64,000 nucleotides of DNA from Stagonosporopsis chrysanthemi (Eukaryota; Ascomycota; Dothideomycetes; Pleosporales; Didymellaceae), in NCBI GenBank assembly GCA_022560025.1, contig JAFISE010000063.1:110114-174113 (forward strand). The letters are read 5' to 3'. A model generated the notes under the pieces. The model saw only the letters and a program-made list of their open reading frames with translations. It did not search any database and was not told the DNA's origin. How positions within the stretch are numbered: the first letter of the stretch is position 1; each line of letters opens with the position of its first letter. A program made the position numbers and the translations under genes. Below are positions 1 to 12,382 of this stretch, in pieces.

Positions 1-1640
1 CAAGGCTAACTCTATATCATCTACGAAACACTGTTATCGACATGTCAGTCAGAGTCTCGGTTCACTTCGCCAAGCGTCGCCTCGACGCGAACACACAGCA
101 GACTTCAATGTAGAGATTCTTCCTTACATTCGGATCAGTAGCCTGTCAATTGTTCTAGATACATCGTTCAGCACAGTAGTATGCCATTTTGCGATTGGAC
201 TTGATAGGGTGACAAGCTTTTTAGAGGTGCCAAGTGTTGGAAGACCAGATTTGCGCTTCTTCAACGACACGACTCATCATAACAGTGTAAGGTTTAGATT
301 TAAGGTGCCTCGCTACATATATTCATAACAATGACACACAATCTGGTCATTGAGGCTTTGTTTAGAGTATAGTTCGCCGAACATCGTGGATAATAGCCTA
401 CTGCTTGCCAAGTAAATCAGTCGGCTGTAAGACCATCGTTGAATATTGGAGCATCCAATGACATGTGTATTTCCTCTAGATTGACATTTTCCGACAACGA
501 GTGCATCAGGCACCTGTACCGCTGTGTGCTTTTTGTATGCCCCTCAATGTGATAGGATATCCTATTCGTAATCGTCAGTCGGACAATCATTTGTGGAGAG
601 GCAAGGGGTGGCACCTCTTTTTCAACCAGTGTTCGCTGGTCAGTGGACTTACAAGGACAACGCTGTTTGAGCTACGTTCAGGTGTTTTGTGCTACTATCT
701 TCAAGTGTGGACACGGGCGAGGACACACCTGCGAACAACAACATCAAACACGATTGCCAGACTTCTTCCACAATTTTGCACTGTAAAGCTTGTATCATAG
801 TGCACTTGGTAATCTCGTATACTGCCAGTAGCCCCACGATGTCTGACTCCCTACTGTCTCGCCCTCATTTCCGACGGCTTGCACACGCCCCAGGGCGATA
901 CCAAGCTGATTGAGGTCCTGTAAGCATGGGAATTCGCAGTCCACCTAACTGGCGTGAGATCGACAAGTGACCAATTCTAACAGCCAATCTCGAGAGCGAC
1001 ACAGATCTTGCGTGCTTCTTTGCGGAGTGTTTAGCCAAAAATCGCCATAGATTCCTTGTTCGATGAACCATCACAGCAGTAACGTGGAAACTCAAGCGCT
1101 ATCCAGGCCCAGTGTTTCTAAAAGAGTAGAGGAATAATTCATGCCATTTTGACCACAAGCGACTTTGGCCTTTGGCGTGTTGTAAGCGACAAATTTTCCT
1201 TACGCTGCGGTTTGAGAAACTTGTTCGTTGTTGGTGCATAGACAGTTTTTAAGCTCGAGAAGAATACTTATTATGACACACTGAGATTGTGAAATGGGAA
1301 CCACGTGTCGACCACTCACGACTGCATGTGCGATGTGGCAGAATAATTTGAAAACAAGACTGTGCCTTTCGATTGCTAGACAACATTTGTGGCGGCATCG
1401 GAAGAGCAAGGTATGCAGGTGTAGAGCACATATACATATACTAATCAAGGATCGATCCGTTAGGGCCGGAAGCCGTTGCTGCGATCGCGAGAGCAATCGC
1501 GGTAGTTGGAATGATGGGACAAATGAGCGAGAGTGATGCAACAAGCGATGCGAGTGCCAGGGGTCTCGAAGACGTGTATTGAAATGTAGACCACATTGTT
1601 TATTCGAGAAGAGGATGTATATACGAATAACCTACTACAG
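1..1640. other. Stretch without a supportable gene
   Basis: Only short overlapping reading frames are present on both strands, with no domain-like sequence and no splice-linked frames. No tRNA-like structure or tandem repeat stood out by eye. The right part is the 3' flank of the Hsp70-like gene that ends at 1641. Confidence 0.6.
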
Positions 1641-3968
1641 CTACCAGACATTCGACCTATTCTGATTTGCAGGCACAACATTCATCCTGACACCCATCTT
1701 ACTGTCCCAGCCATTGCTATATCCCTGATAGCCACCCGGTGGCGCAGCCGCATAGCCATTTAGACCGCCCAAATGCTGCACTGATTTTCTTGCCAAACCG
1801 TTCCCTCTGTTGGTTGCCGCCGGCAGGCTGTTCATAGGAAAGTCGCTTTCCACAGGATTCTGCTGGGGATCTGGAGGAGCTGCGGCCTGCCACTCGACTT
1901 TGATGGTATTGTCTTTGCTGAGCTTCACACCATTATGCCACAGCTCGAAAGAAAGGTCTGCTGGCCCAAGGTTCACTTTGATCACAAAATTGATGCGGTG
2001 GTACTTCTTGCCGGTGTTCCACCAGTGCCGGTTCTTTAGCTTGAATTGTGTGAGCGGAACGGAGGCAAAGTCGGACTCTACTTTGCACATTGAACGGCAG
2101 ACTAGATGAATTAGCGATGGCAAAGCTGCTGAATTGGTAGTCCTGGCTTACTGGAATTCATTGTGTAAGGGAGCAACTCTGCATCCGCTTCCGAACAAAT
2201 TACGTCAGTGGGAAAGATGCGCGGAGGGTCGGGAACTACAGATGTCGACGGAGGGCATTTCCGACTGAAGTCACGAACAATTGGATAGTCACTTGAGACT
2301 GGCTCGCCCTTTGATTGTTAGCAACGTAGTCGACGCACATCTGGAGTACTTACTTTCTTGATGAACCAGTCAACACAGTCAACTACATACGCCTTGCCAT
2401 CAAGCAGATCAATCTCAGTCCGCTGACCGATATGTTCTGGGATATTCGCATTGTACAGCATCTTGCACTTCGTGCCATAGGAGGCACGGCAGCAACGCCA
2501 ACCGAGAACTGATTGGCCACTCTTCAGCTTTGCCACACGGTCTGCAACATTACCCTTGCACACGACAAGTTGCGGGTCTGGCGCAACTCTTATTTGTATA
2601 CTTCGAGCATTGCTGTGTGTCGAGTTGCCGAAGGCATATTTCGACCTGAGGCAGGATTGTACGTACGCGGAGTTGCCCAGACCACCAGAAAGGACAAGAT
2701 GCGCGACTTGTTCGTTCGAGTGCTTTTGCTGCAGACGGGCAAGCTGTTTATCCATCAATTCGAACAGTTTGGAGATCTGCATATCGAAGAAGCTCTTCAG
2801 ACTGTCTCGCTGGAAGTGCATATCGCCACCACTGATTTCGTACTGCTGGTTTGTGTAGCTTGGATTCAGATTGGGCACGCGTACGGAGAATGTCTCGGTG
2901 TCTGCTAAGGACTCTTCGGAGCCATAGTCGCACTTTGCGTTCTGATACTCTTTGCTTATGCGCATCTCCCATGCTGCAGCATTGAGGTCGGCCAAGCCTG
3001 TTGGCAAGGCACGGTCGGCAAGTTGAAGTCGCTCGAGAACTGCGTTCTGGAAGAGATTGTCAAGCTGCGCAGCACCAATTGCTGCGCCGAATACCACATC
3101 TAGTTGTTCAAGGTTCAGGGATCCGCCGATGGTATTTTTGACGCGGAATACTGACAAGTCTGTTGTCCCGCCTCCAACATCGCACACGAACAGGATCTCA
3201 TCCTCGTTGAAGATCCCAGGCATACTTCGTGCTGTGTGTACTGCTGCAGCTTCGGCTTCTGTTAAGCCTATCGTAGCCTTATGATTCGGGTAAGAACCAA
3301 AGCCTGCGGCAGCTATGATCTTTCGAAATCGCTCTACGGTCGGCAGTGGTCGCCACGTGGTGGGTACGGAAAAAATAAATTCAATATTTGCATCTTCCCA
3401 TGTACTGGCAAGTTCGCCCTTCAGTCGCGCTTCAATGGTTCGGTAGAGATATTGGAAGTAATCCGTGTACCTGTATCGTCCGAAATAAGCTTTGAGTAAC
3501 AAATGAAGACCTGAAACATACCACTTCACCACCTCATGCATCTGTGGAACCTCAGATGGGCGGCTTGACTTCTTGCGCATTTGATCCAACAGATTCTCGT
3601 CGAGCATGATCTTGAACCATTCGCGGCTGTCATGTCCTGCGCCGCTAGCCTCTTGTGCGGTCTCTGCCAGGAATCCCCACGAAGAAGGCTTGGAAGAACC
3701 TTGAGGGTAAACAAGGAGAGTGGGAACCTGTATCATTCGTATCAGCAGAGTCTGGATAAGTATAATTGTGTCTACTGACTTTGTTCTCATTCGCTTGTGT
3801 CCTGCCAGGCCACCGTTGAATGTGTCTTACGGCGTCTGAGCCTGTAGACATGTTGCAGTAAGCAACACCCGTACCTACAGCCCGTCAGTTTGCGAGTGCT
3901 ACAGATTGTACTGGGAACCCACAAGTCATGCCGAAGTCCACAGATACGACTAGGTCTGGACGATCCAT
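1641..3968 (-). CDS. Hsp70-like (HSPA12-type) ATPase-fold protein
   Basis: Five exons fit one 710-residue frame: 3968-3923, 3874-3780, 3727-2354, 2308-2152 and 2101-1641. The protein has the actin/Hsp70 nucleotide-binding fold. The phosphate-1 loop is DFGMTC (residues 11-16), phosphate-2 is DVGGGTTD (230-237), and the adenosine motif is SGGLGNS (394-400). The start ATG at 3968 lies ten codons before the phosphate-1 loop, as is usual. The C-terminal 150 residues (exon 5) are polar and Gly/Pro/Asn-rich, and I see no canonical Hsp70 substrate-binding domain or EEVD tail. Such divergent Hsp70-like proteins are often amplified in filamentous fungi and have no firmly known role. Exon 2 ends at a GTCAGT donor. 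The ATPase fold is clear; the biological function is unknown. Confidence 0.88.
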
Positions 3969-4683
3969 AGTTGCAGAAATCCGACTTCGGACGCGACGAA
4001 GTGCCTAAAGAGCTTGCAAAGACCAGAAGCCGTATTCGGACAGGAACTGATAGAACGCCGAAAAGTCTACAACGTAAGAAGCTTCTAGGATTAACATCAA
4101 CAAAATATGTGCGGTAAGGCTGAGAACTTGGCTAAAGAAGGAATCAGTGCTGATTGATGGCTTGTGCTTTTCCACCAGCAGCAATGTCTCAGCCCACTGC
4201 ATGAGGTATTGACTTATGGTCTAAAATGCTCTAGAACCCACTGACAGTACAGTGTAAGGCTTGGAAGCTGAAGCTGAGCTGTCACCTGGTTGGCGCCGTA
4301 CAATCTTGAACCCCGCAGCAAGTCTGTTAGTAGAGCGAGGATTTGTCTAAGACCGAGAGAATAAGCAGCCACACAAGGCTGTATCCATTATGGAACCTTG
4401 TCAATCGTGAGGTGCTTGCCTGGTTTAATACCGCGGTATATCGTGGTTCCACTGTGGCGTCCAATCGGTAAGTCAACCCAGCTAAGGGCGAATTCAGCTG
4501 AAAGCTCGCAATCAAGCGTGTGCATACTACGGAACACATTCTTTTGACAGGGGTTTATGTAAGGATATGCAGTCTGCCAGTAGCCGGACAGTCTCATTGT
4601 CGATATAAGATTAATATGTCGTAGCTTTGAGCCTTCAAGATCTCTTCGAGCCTCTTCTCCTTCGACTGCGATAACGTTCAATC
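3969..4683. other. Intergenic, divergent promoter region
   Basis: This lies between the start of the Hsp70-like gene on the minus strand and the start of the membrane-protein gene on the plus strand. It should hold both promoters. I see no coding sequence, repeat or clear TATA element. Confidence 0.5.
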
Positions 4684-6005
4684 ATGTCTGTCGTCGCCAC
4701 CACAACAATCAGTGACAAAGAGCAATGCATCTACACTTTTACCGCGAAGGAAGACCAAGAGACGCCACTTCCAGCAAGTGAGTCAACAGGTGATTGCCCG
4801 GTTACCCTCTCTTTGTCGCAATCGTCTTCGCAAGCGATTGCTGCTACCGCACCGGCAACAGTTACAGACCCGATGAGCTCCACTTTGGCTGCTACAAGTT
4901 CACCGCCCGTTGGAAATACAACTCCTTCTTCGAGTCCAGCGGGTAACGGTGCCCTCGCTCCTGTTAGTAACACGAACTCAACCATCATGCCGAGCTCTAC
5001 AGGTCCTGCCAGCATAGGTAACAAAGGCCTTGCGGGCGGTGCAGTAGCCGGCGTCGCTATTGGCATGCTTCTTGCAGGAGTTCTGATTGCAGGCCTTCTC
5101 TTTTTCTTCCTGCTACGCCGTCAGAAGAAGAGACACACCGTGTCCACCTACATCCACCACACCCCTTCCTATACGCAACGCAAAGCGGTACCTGAGAAAG
5201 GCGCTACCGTGATTGCTACAGCTGGGGGTAGCATAGACGATTTGCTTCCTCAGCCTGTGGAGGACGAGACCATCACTGCTGATCTCTCCAAGATCCGAGA
5301 CAACATCAAGAACCATGTTCGGACGTTCTACCATTCAGGGCCAATCTCAGCTGCCGAGACTAGCGAGGCGGGTGTTCAAGACATCGCAGCGTTGACAAAT
5401 GTGAGCCCCACTGTGCTCGTCAACGCGCTTTCCGACCCGCTCAAGAGGGATAATGCCCTACGCACCGTCTTGGCAGCAGTAATCCTGACAAGAACCACTG
5501 GCGACAGAAGTCCCAACCTTTTGCCAAGCGTTCTGTCTGCTCTCTCGACTACCATCTCAGTACAGCATAGTAGTAACCGTGAGTTAGTCCCGTTGGGCTC
5601 CATACCTCCACTGACTCGTCCGAAGCAGCCCATTCGGTTTTGCTCAGCAAGTGGAAGACTATCACCGGAGCCTTGTTGCAGCAGCGGTACGGAAAGCATA
5701 GCCAAGATCCTGGTCGAGTGCAGAGCTTCCAAGATGCAGTCACTTCTCTTGACGCGATTCTGGCACCATTTGTCAAAGGCAGCGTCGATGGTGGTCAGCG
5801 CCGAAAGAATCTGGACATGATCTTGACACGGGCTGCTAATCTTGCCTTCCTGCTATTTGCTCAGCCCGGCTCTTTTCGCTTCGATTTCGCTAGTCATCAG
5901 GGTGGCTTGACAGTGTTTCCAGCTTTAGTACAGACTGTCGGGGACCAGGGCCAGCCTCTCAGCCCCGCGAAGGTCCTGGCTGGAAAGGAAGAAGTGGCGG
6001 CTTAA
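4684..6005 (+). CDS. Single-pass membrane protein with Ser/Thr-rich ectodomain
   Basis: Two exons, 4684-5578 and 5629-6005, give 423 residues. Residues 1-118 are Ser/Thr/Pro-rich and lack a clear N-terminal signal peptide. A Gly/Ala/Leu-rich transmembrane segment (about 119-144) is followed by basic residues RRQKKR, which predicts the remaining roughly 275 residues to be cytoplasmic. The layout recalls fungal WSC/Mid2-type sensors and signalling-receptor-like proteins, but no WSC cysteine pattern is present. The cytoplasmic part is predicted helical and resembles other uncharacterised fungal proteins. The intron has a GTGAGT donor and a tandem GAAGCAG acceptor, so an isoform longer by one Ala is possible (exon 2 from 5626). 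A role in sensing or anchoring is inference. Confidence 0.75.
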
Positions 6006-6531
6006 ACGAGCGGGGGCGATTATGCAAAGTAGGTCGCGTGTTGCCAGTTGTGCATTAGGCCGTGTACATAGCAAACGTGTAATTTATGTGAGCGGGCTGA
6101 GTTGCGAGGCTGGATCTTTCGCGTGCACAAGAAGGCTGAAGTTTGATGTCGTTTGAACCTTTCGGGTCGCCTATCTAGCGCCATTTTAAGTGGAGCACCT
6201 GAAAGGAGTGACGCCTCTTATATGCACGCTGCAACCAGACATGATTGGTATCGCTCACAGCCTTCTATTGGACAGTCGGGATTGCGTGCAGAGAATATTG
6301 TTGAGATGGGGGCCATTGTTGCCGCACCTGACCTGGCCACCGTAAAGGCCCAAGGAGTATCTCAGCCTGGCGGCTCTGTCTGCTGAAGTGCATGTCTGGG
6401 GTCTACTCGATCCCCGCGCATCTTGCAGCCGTGCCGGCCTTCTCATGACACACATCTCCACCAATGCCGTCATGTTGCTGGCAGCTTTCGCAGCCAATGT
6501 CAGTACATGAACGTTAGGACCTCGACAAAAA
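6006..6531. other. Intergenic, no gene seen
   Basis: This holds the 3' flank of the membrane-protein gene and the promoter of the next plus-strand gene. Only short unconvincing frames are present. Confidence 0.5.
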
Positions 6532-8266
6532 ATGGACCCTCTGAGTGCGAGCGTATTCGCCAGCATCGGCAGTGCGTTCAAGTTTGCTGATGTAGCTGTG
6601 CGTATTGCGGAAGTTGGAAGTGAGAATGCAGTCTTCGTGCGCGCTATATGCGTCGTCCGCTCGGATCTTGAAGAGGTCGAACGACTCCTGAGTCTGGAGT
6701 CGGTATTGGTCAAGCTCACTGACACACCTGGAAAGCTTCCCTGGGTCAAGTCTGCAATACAGAATACGAGGCGCGCGCTCAACGACATCGGAAAATGGGT
6801 GGAGCGAGCAAGGGTCGAACAAGAGACTACAGGCTCCATCAGGTTCGAAACTAGGGTTCGATGGGTGTTTAACGACCACGAAAAGCTGCTCAACCGGAAG
6901 ACAGAGCTTTCGACTTGTCACCAACAGCTTTCGAATGTCCTCGGATACCTTACAGGTCTAGAAGACACACCGGCTAAGCCGAAAAACCTGGACTTTGAAG
7001 ATACTTCATACTTTGACGATATTCTGTCCAGGCATAGAAGATCAAGCAGACCACAGACCTCGAAAGGAAAACAGCAGGCAGTTAGCAGTGGTGAGCTCTT
7101 TATCCCACAACAGATCCTTATATGCGCTTATGTTTTTGCTAGTGCATAACATTTCACTTCCAGGTGCAGATGTTGCAAGGATCCATTCTACATCATCTCA
7201 TCGTACCCTACCTTCCGTCGATAACTGGCAATCACCAAATGCGTCCGAAACTGTTACATACGAGCAATATGTTAACGAACGATTGCCCTCAATAACATCA
7301 ACCCTTTCCCTTTCGCCACCGGGCAGCCCGCCACCTACCTACGCTAGCGCAATCTCGTTGGGTCCAGCCCCCCATGATGATGGTTGGAATTCTTCGGTAC
7401 AAACTACGATCAGACAAAAGGTCGCTGCTGTTCAGAACCTAGAAAAGAAATATGCATCAGACCGAACGTACAAAAACACCTGGGCCTACAGAAGTAATTC
7501 CGAGGATATGGAATTTCCCGAGCTTGCGGGAGACACTGTCTCGTTCAGTGCCACAAACTCGGCAGGACCTGTCAATCCATACGAACTATGTGCAAGTTCT
7601 GAGAACACGGTCTCAAGAAGGGCATATCCCATGCCTAAGCCTTACGAAAACCTGGCAGAGATGCTCGGTGACCTCCACTTCCCGGCCGAACTACCCAGTA
7701 ATGATCCTGGCCCTCCACCAGGGTACCCTCCACGATCACGCGCAAAATCTGATCAGGCTGACTTTGCTCAGCCAGTGATCACTCAGCCAAGAAGAAGGAC
7801 GACGTCTGAGACACCACCGAGAGTACATCGCCGGCCTCTTCCAACAAACGCACTTAGTAGCTCGCTACTTACAGTCCCTGAACTTCCGTCATTGCTAGCA
7901 ACGCATAATTCAGTGCTTCAAGTACCGAATGATGCTTCCTATCCGGTGACCACGAGCAGTTTTGCCTCTGAGCTGTCCACGAACCCACCAATAAATCAAA
8001 GGCCTGCATCTTATGCTCCACACAGATCACACTGGAGCCCGGAGTCTCCATTCACAAGCTCGAAAAGACACTACTCTGCGCCTCCTCCCGCTACAACAAT
8101 GCGGAACGAGTGGGCATCCGCCTTTTCGGCCGATTCAACAAGCTCTTGGGGGTTGGACACGGAGCCAAAGCAACCCAAGGGGCATAACGTGCAGGAGCCC
8201 ACGAAATATACCAGGATGCAAAGCCAGAAGCGACTCATGGATCTTTTGGGGAGTATTGATGCGTGA
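6532..8266 (+). CDS. Fungal helical N-terminal domain protein with disordered C-terminus
   Basis: Exons 6532-7090 and 7164-8266 encode 553 residues. The first roughly 150 residues form an amphipathic helical region, beginning with a DPLS/GSAFKFADVAVRI pattern. It resembles the N-terminal domain found on many fungal STAND/NACHT and ankyrin proteins and on the azaphilone-cluster protein L family. The rest is low-complexity and rich in Ser, Pro and Thr, with several PP-containing stretches and no enzyme motif. The intron is 73 nt with GTGAGC donor and CAG acceptor, phase 1. The N-terminal domain is usually described as a protein-interaction or signalling module. No NTPase or effector domain follows here, so this would be an adaptor-like member. 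Function unknown. Confidence 0.78.
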
Positions 8267-8649
8267 AGCTACACTCGCAAGACCGTGGTCTCGATGATCT
8301 TTGGAGTGGACCAGTATTAAGCTCGCTCCATCAAGGCCGCGACTGAATAATGTCTAGTAAACACAGCGAGAGAATACCAAGAGGTGTACTCTGTGTCGAC
8401 ATTCGGAAGCAACTGAGGGCGGTCGAGAAAGCTGATGAGCGGTATGAGGGTAATGTGGTTACTGTGTAGCAGTAATTGACGCCATTCCTTATTCAGCTGG
8501 GCGGGCTCTAACGCAGGTCGGAGATTGTTGTGCGGGAACGACGTCATCACTTGGTTAGTTTGGAATGTAACTGGGATACTTCAATCCATGCGTTGAGCGA
8601 CTTCATAGACTAGGTCGAATCCAAGAGCCCAACCTTCCCGTCATCGATA
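8267..8649. other. Intergenic, no gene seen
   Basis: Short flank between two plus-strand genes. No repeat or RNA gene is visible. Confidence 0.5.
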
Positions 8650-9657
8650 ATGGCTCCACATGAAACCCGAAGCGCCACCAATGGAAAGGCGGCTAAACAC
8701 AAGCTGCAAGATTTTCAAGGACTCGATGGTCAAGATCCCGCAGAAAACGTGAAAGAAGAGATCCAAGATAAGCACATAGAAAATACACAAGATGTAGGCG
8801 ATAAACGGAAAAAGAACTCTCCTCCAGGGGCTGCAAACAAAGCCACGAAAGTCGGAAAGTCCGAGCAAGCAACCAAAACCCATGATACGAACAATGCAGA
8901 AGCCAATGAACCACCCGAACAAGTCCTCAAGTTTCTTCTCTCTGACGCAGCTCTAGAAGTGTGCCGACCAGCAGATGAACTTGAGGACCTCGCCAAGCGC
9001 GGCAAGGACATGACCACTTACGCGCAACTCATGAGCCCCTTCGAAGAGCTGCTCTGCGCGGTCGTCTTATCGCGTCCGATATCGCATCGCCTAGGCCTGC
9101 GCACCATCCGCACAATTCTCAATCCACCGTATGTTTTCAAGGATGCAGAGACTATCAAAGCTGCGGGCGTGGAAAAAGTCCACCAAGCACTCGATGACGC
9201 ACGCACCCAGCACAAGGGCAAGACGACCGAAGAAATTGATCTCATTGCCCAAGCAGTAGTGGATAACAACTGGAAAAACGACCTTGAGAGGATTCGTGAG
9301 CAGACTAAGAACACTGTTGAGGAGGAGAGAGAGGTGCTTCGGTCGAGTATCAAAGGGCTTGGAAAGACGGGGCTGGATATCTTCTATCGCCGAATCCAGT
9401 GGCTTTGGACTGAGGCATATCCGTTCGTTGACGCGCGGACGCAGGATGCACTCGAGAAATTGGGTTTGCCGAAGAAGGCTGATAAGATTGTTGCGCTGAT
9501 TGAGCGAAGCTGGCCGCATGTGGAAATGGATGGTGGCGGGAATGGTGATGAAGAGGAGGAGAAGCGTAGAGCATTTGTGTTGCTCTTGGAGAGGTCCGTG
9601 GGGGCGGATCTGGAGAAAAAGATCGAAGTTGTTCTTGAGAAGGCTGCTACATCTTAG
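8650..9657 (+). CDS. HhH-GPD-like (DNA glycosylase fold) protein
   Basis: A single exon encodes 335 residues. Residues 1-90 are charged and lysine-rich, which fits a nuclear protein. Residues about 90-275 are helical and contain a helix-hairpin-helix-like stretch near SSIKGLGKTGLDIFYRRIQW, a layout seen in endonuclease III/HhH-GPD fold proteins. The Cys residues of an endonuclease III iron-sulfur cluster are absent. I did not find a convincing catalytic Lys/Asp pair in the expected spacing, so repair activity is not shown. Fungal genomes carry similar uncharacterised proteins annotated as HhH-GPD. A role in base-excision repair or DNA binding is inferred from fold only. The C-terminus is acidic, then helical. 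Confidence 0.75.
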   Translation: MAPHETRSATNGKAAKHKLQDFQGLDGQDPAENVKEEIQDKHIENTQDVGDKRKKNSPPGAANKATKVGKSEQATKTHDTNNAEANEPPEQVLKFLLSDAALEVCRPADELEDLAKRGKDMTTYAQLMSPFEELLCAVVLSRPISHRLGLRTIRTILNPPYVFKDAETIKAAGVEKVHQALDDARTQHKGKTTEEIDLIAQAVVDNNWKNDLERIREQTKNTVEEEREVLRSSIKGLGKTGLDIFYRRIQWLWTEAYPFVDARTQDALEKLGLPKKADKIVALIERSWPHVEMDGGGNGDEEEEKRRAFVLLLERSVGADLEKKIEVVLEKAATS

Positions 9658-10083
9658 AACATCTTGCTAAGTGCTCTTGCTGCGCACAAAGGGCGTGTTT
9701 GGGCAATGAATCTACCTATCATTTAGTAAGCCTACTAGATTCCTTCAAATACAAAGCAAAAGAAAGTTCAGCACCATAAGGGTAATGATGTATTACGTGC
9801 GATTCGTTCTCCCTCCGCAGCAATGATATTCCAATTACAGTCTACTAGTCTATCAGTCATATTCGGTTAGATGCCAAGTGGGGCAGTACCCAGCAAATGA
9901 CTCAAGCACATGAGAAGGTGTTGTCTTAGGCGAAGGAGCGAGATGGCTGATTGCGAGACTCGCCATTTGCTCCCTGACATACTATCCTTGTGGCTACAGA
10001 CTATGAAAATAGTCCAAGCACGCTTGAATTTGTAAGCCGGTAAATCAGGGGTTCTCGAAGATGCCGCAGATCAACATGCGTAG
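9658..10083. other. Convergent intergenic region
   Basis: This separates the 3' ends of the HhH-type gene (plus) and the F-box-like gene (minus). Nothing coding or repetitive is visible. Confidence 0.5.
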
Positions 10084-11032
10084 CTATTTGAGGACGTTAT
10101 TTGACACGGAGCTCGAACATAGTTGTCCCTTCACCTCCTTAATCCAATTTGGCCCATACCATTGATCGAAAGACCTTACGAGGAAATGATAACCTGAAGA
10201 GGAATTCGATGACTTTACATGCAGCTCCGTCAAAGCACGGGCGGGGCGAACTCTCGTGAGGATCGCAGAGTCCAGATATCTTGAGGTGTGCATTTCGAAG
10301 CCTGTGCTTGATAGCTTGATTATTATGACAGTAATGGAGAAAACTTTTGCAAATACGGAATGGGTCAAGGGTGATATGTTGAGGAGTCTGAGAATCAAGG
10401 TCAACCGTATGTTCTTCCTGGTCTGGCTCCACATAGTCTTATCTGAAGAAGTACGTTATGTGGAAGCTTAGACAGAGCACATGGGGTTTTTTATGGTACG
10501 CCATCTAAAGCTCACGGGAGAGCCAAATATTTTTGGGATCACCATAATGCCTCGAGAGAATGCGTGCGAACGTGAATGAGTTTCGTCTGTAGAGAATGGG
10601 AGAAGCCTCGTGGTAGGCGTGGCGACATGTGCGTAAAAGATTGACGCTTTCCTCAAGACCATGTTGAAATTCTTCGGAGTACTTCAAACTGTTCACCTCC
10701 GATTCTGAACCATCTCAGCAAGCCTCATTCAAACGTGAGCGGAGGGCCTATAGTTCTTGGTTTAGATGCCGTTGCCCCAGTCCTTCGCCATGCCCCGGGT
10801 CTTCTTCATCAAGAAGAAAGGATTCGGGGTCATGCACTTTGCGGTTATAGATTAGAAACGCTGAATTATTGCGTTTGGACATGAACTCCAATATCAACTG
10901 GCGAAGCTCGGTAGGGAGATCTAGAACCGATAGCTTGCTAGGATCAGCAGGGCTGGTGACCGTTTTGTGAATCTCTATGCTGATCAATCGTGGAAGCGAG
11001 CTCGATACGTAAGTAGGGACTGATTGAGACAT
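10084..11032 (-). CDS. F-box/2EXR-like fungal protein
   Basis: Three exons join into 244 residues: 11032-10838, 10696-10516 and 10442-10084. The middle intron (10515-10443) has a good GTGAGC donor and TTCAG acceptor. The first intron (141 nt, GTGCAT donor, GGAG acceptor) is weaker. The protein has the typical opening LDLPTELRQLILEFM (residues ~36-50), then LLRTCRHAYHEASPILYRRN, the conserved 'TCR..Y.EA.PILY' motif of fungal F-box/2EXR proteins. It ends with a PNW motif (GPNWIKEV), also typical of that group. Members are thought to mediate protein interactions, some within SCF ubiquitin ligases; none of that is shown here. Unspliced, the frame has two stops between exons 1 and 2, so a decayed copy is the alternative. 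Confidence 0.6.
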
Positions 11033-11557
11033 TACAGCACCGCAGTTTTCAGCTTGGGTCTGTACGAGGTTGGGAGAAGTGACACGCGGAAGCTGAAAAT
11101 GTCCACGCAGTACGAAGGTTCACGACATCCCTAATCCTAATCCGCAATCTGGCTCGGTGCACCATGTCCTCACAACACAAAACCAGTCGAATGAAAGTTG
11201 GAATAAACAATTCCGGCGCAAGAATAATTATTATTGATATGTGTCTTTGCCTTTGCGTCCAAATCATGCGCTGTAGAAATCTCTGCAATGCCGCCAGGCA
11301 ACCACAATGTGCACCTCAGGCCCACCGTCCAACAACACATAATGACTGTTGACTGTAGGCTGCGCTCGTAAAATCGAAACCAGTGTTTCGAGGACACAGT
11401 GTCTGTCGTACATCAGGCAACAACATGTGAGCATGGTATATGGTCCGACTTCAGGAAATACGTACAGAAGCTTCAATCCAATTCGTAGCAACGACGTCGA
11501 AGCTTCTACAGTTGTAACGCCCACGCATCCACAGCTACAGTATCCAGGCATACAAAG
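11033..11557. other. Divergent intergenic region
   Basis: Promoter region between the F-box-like gene (minus) and the small membrane-protein gene (plus). Short frames only. Confidence 0.5.
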
Positions 11558-12196
11558 ATGTCATTCCTCAGAACCATCATCCCCCTCCTCATCGTACTCG
11601 GCCTCCTTCAAGCCGCCGTCCTCGCGCTCCCACTCCTATACTGGCGGTTCTCATCCTACCTAAACCCCATTGAACGCTACCTCTTCGGCTCCTTTCTGCA
11701 AGCCCCTCCTCGTGTCCCCACACGCACAGAAACACTCACTGACTGGCCCCCTAGCTTCCTTGTAGCATTCATCCTCCACCCCCTCATAATCATAACCCTC
11801 ATAACCTTCACCATCGCGCCCTCCCTGCTCTCCATGCGCCACGACCTCGGCTCGCGACTGAGCACCATCTACACCGCTCTGATACCCTCTTCCCTTGCCT
11901 CCTCTCTATCCACCTCCTCTCTTTCCACCCCCTCCCACGACCTCTTCGCTAAAGGCCGTCCCCAAACAAGCAAGGACTGGATCCTCACCCTCCTGGGCAG
12001 CTATGTGGGATGGAAGGCAATCGGAGTGCTGCCGTTTGTGGTGGTCGTGGGTGTTATTCTTGCAGTGAGAGGGGGGAGGGAGGAGGTTGTAGGGGGAAGG
12101 GCCGGAGGAAAGAAGACAGGGGGGAAGGATCTAGAGAGGCGGGAGACGGGGGTTGCGCTGAGGAGGAGGCGGACGGATGTGCAGGTTGTTAGATGA
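11558..12196 (+). CDS. Small multi-pass membrane protein, uncharacterised
   Basis: A single exon encodes 212 residues. Hydrophobic segments lie at about 8-28, 69-91 and 150-170, and a basic Arg/Gly/Lys-rich tail follows (about 172-212). The first segment could act as a signal anchor. No family motif is recognised. The sequence is Leu/Ile-rich and C-rich in the wobble position, consistent with coding. The basic tail suggests a cytosolic or nucleoplasmic C-terminus. The function is not known and I do not propose one. Confidence 0.65.
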   Translation: MSFLRTIIPLLIVLGLLQAAVLALPLLYWRFSSYLNPIERYLFGSFLQAPPRVPTRTETLTDWPPSFLVAFILHPLIIITLITFTIAPSLLSMRHDLGSRLSTIYTALIPSSLASSLSTSSLSTPSHDLFAKGRPQTSKDWILTLLGSYVGWKAIGVLPFVVVVGVILAVRGGREEVVGGRAGGKKTGGKDLERRETGVALRRRRTDVQVVR

Positions 12197-12382
12197 TGAG
12201 TGGGGGATAGGGATATGGAAGGTGAGTGGAGGGGTATGGGGAGGGTGGAAGGAAAAGGTATTTGATTACGTCTGATATGGAGAGTCTGCGCGAGAGGTTC
12301 CTGCGTCGATGCCGGTCATTGGCGGTCACGGCTTTTAGTCGTGAGTGTTAAGGGAAAATAACAAAGGAGATTGATTGGGTAT

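Noticed and set aside
10505..11032. F-box/2EXR-like locus as a pseudogene
   Set aside because: Stops between exons first suggested decay, but two phase-matched introns restore one 244-residue frame. The first intron remains the weak point.
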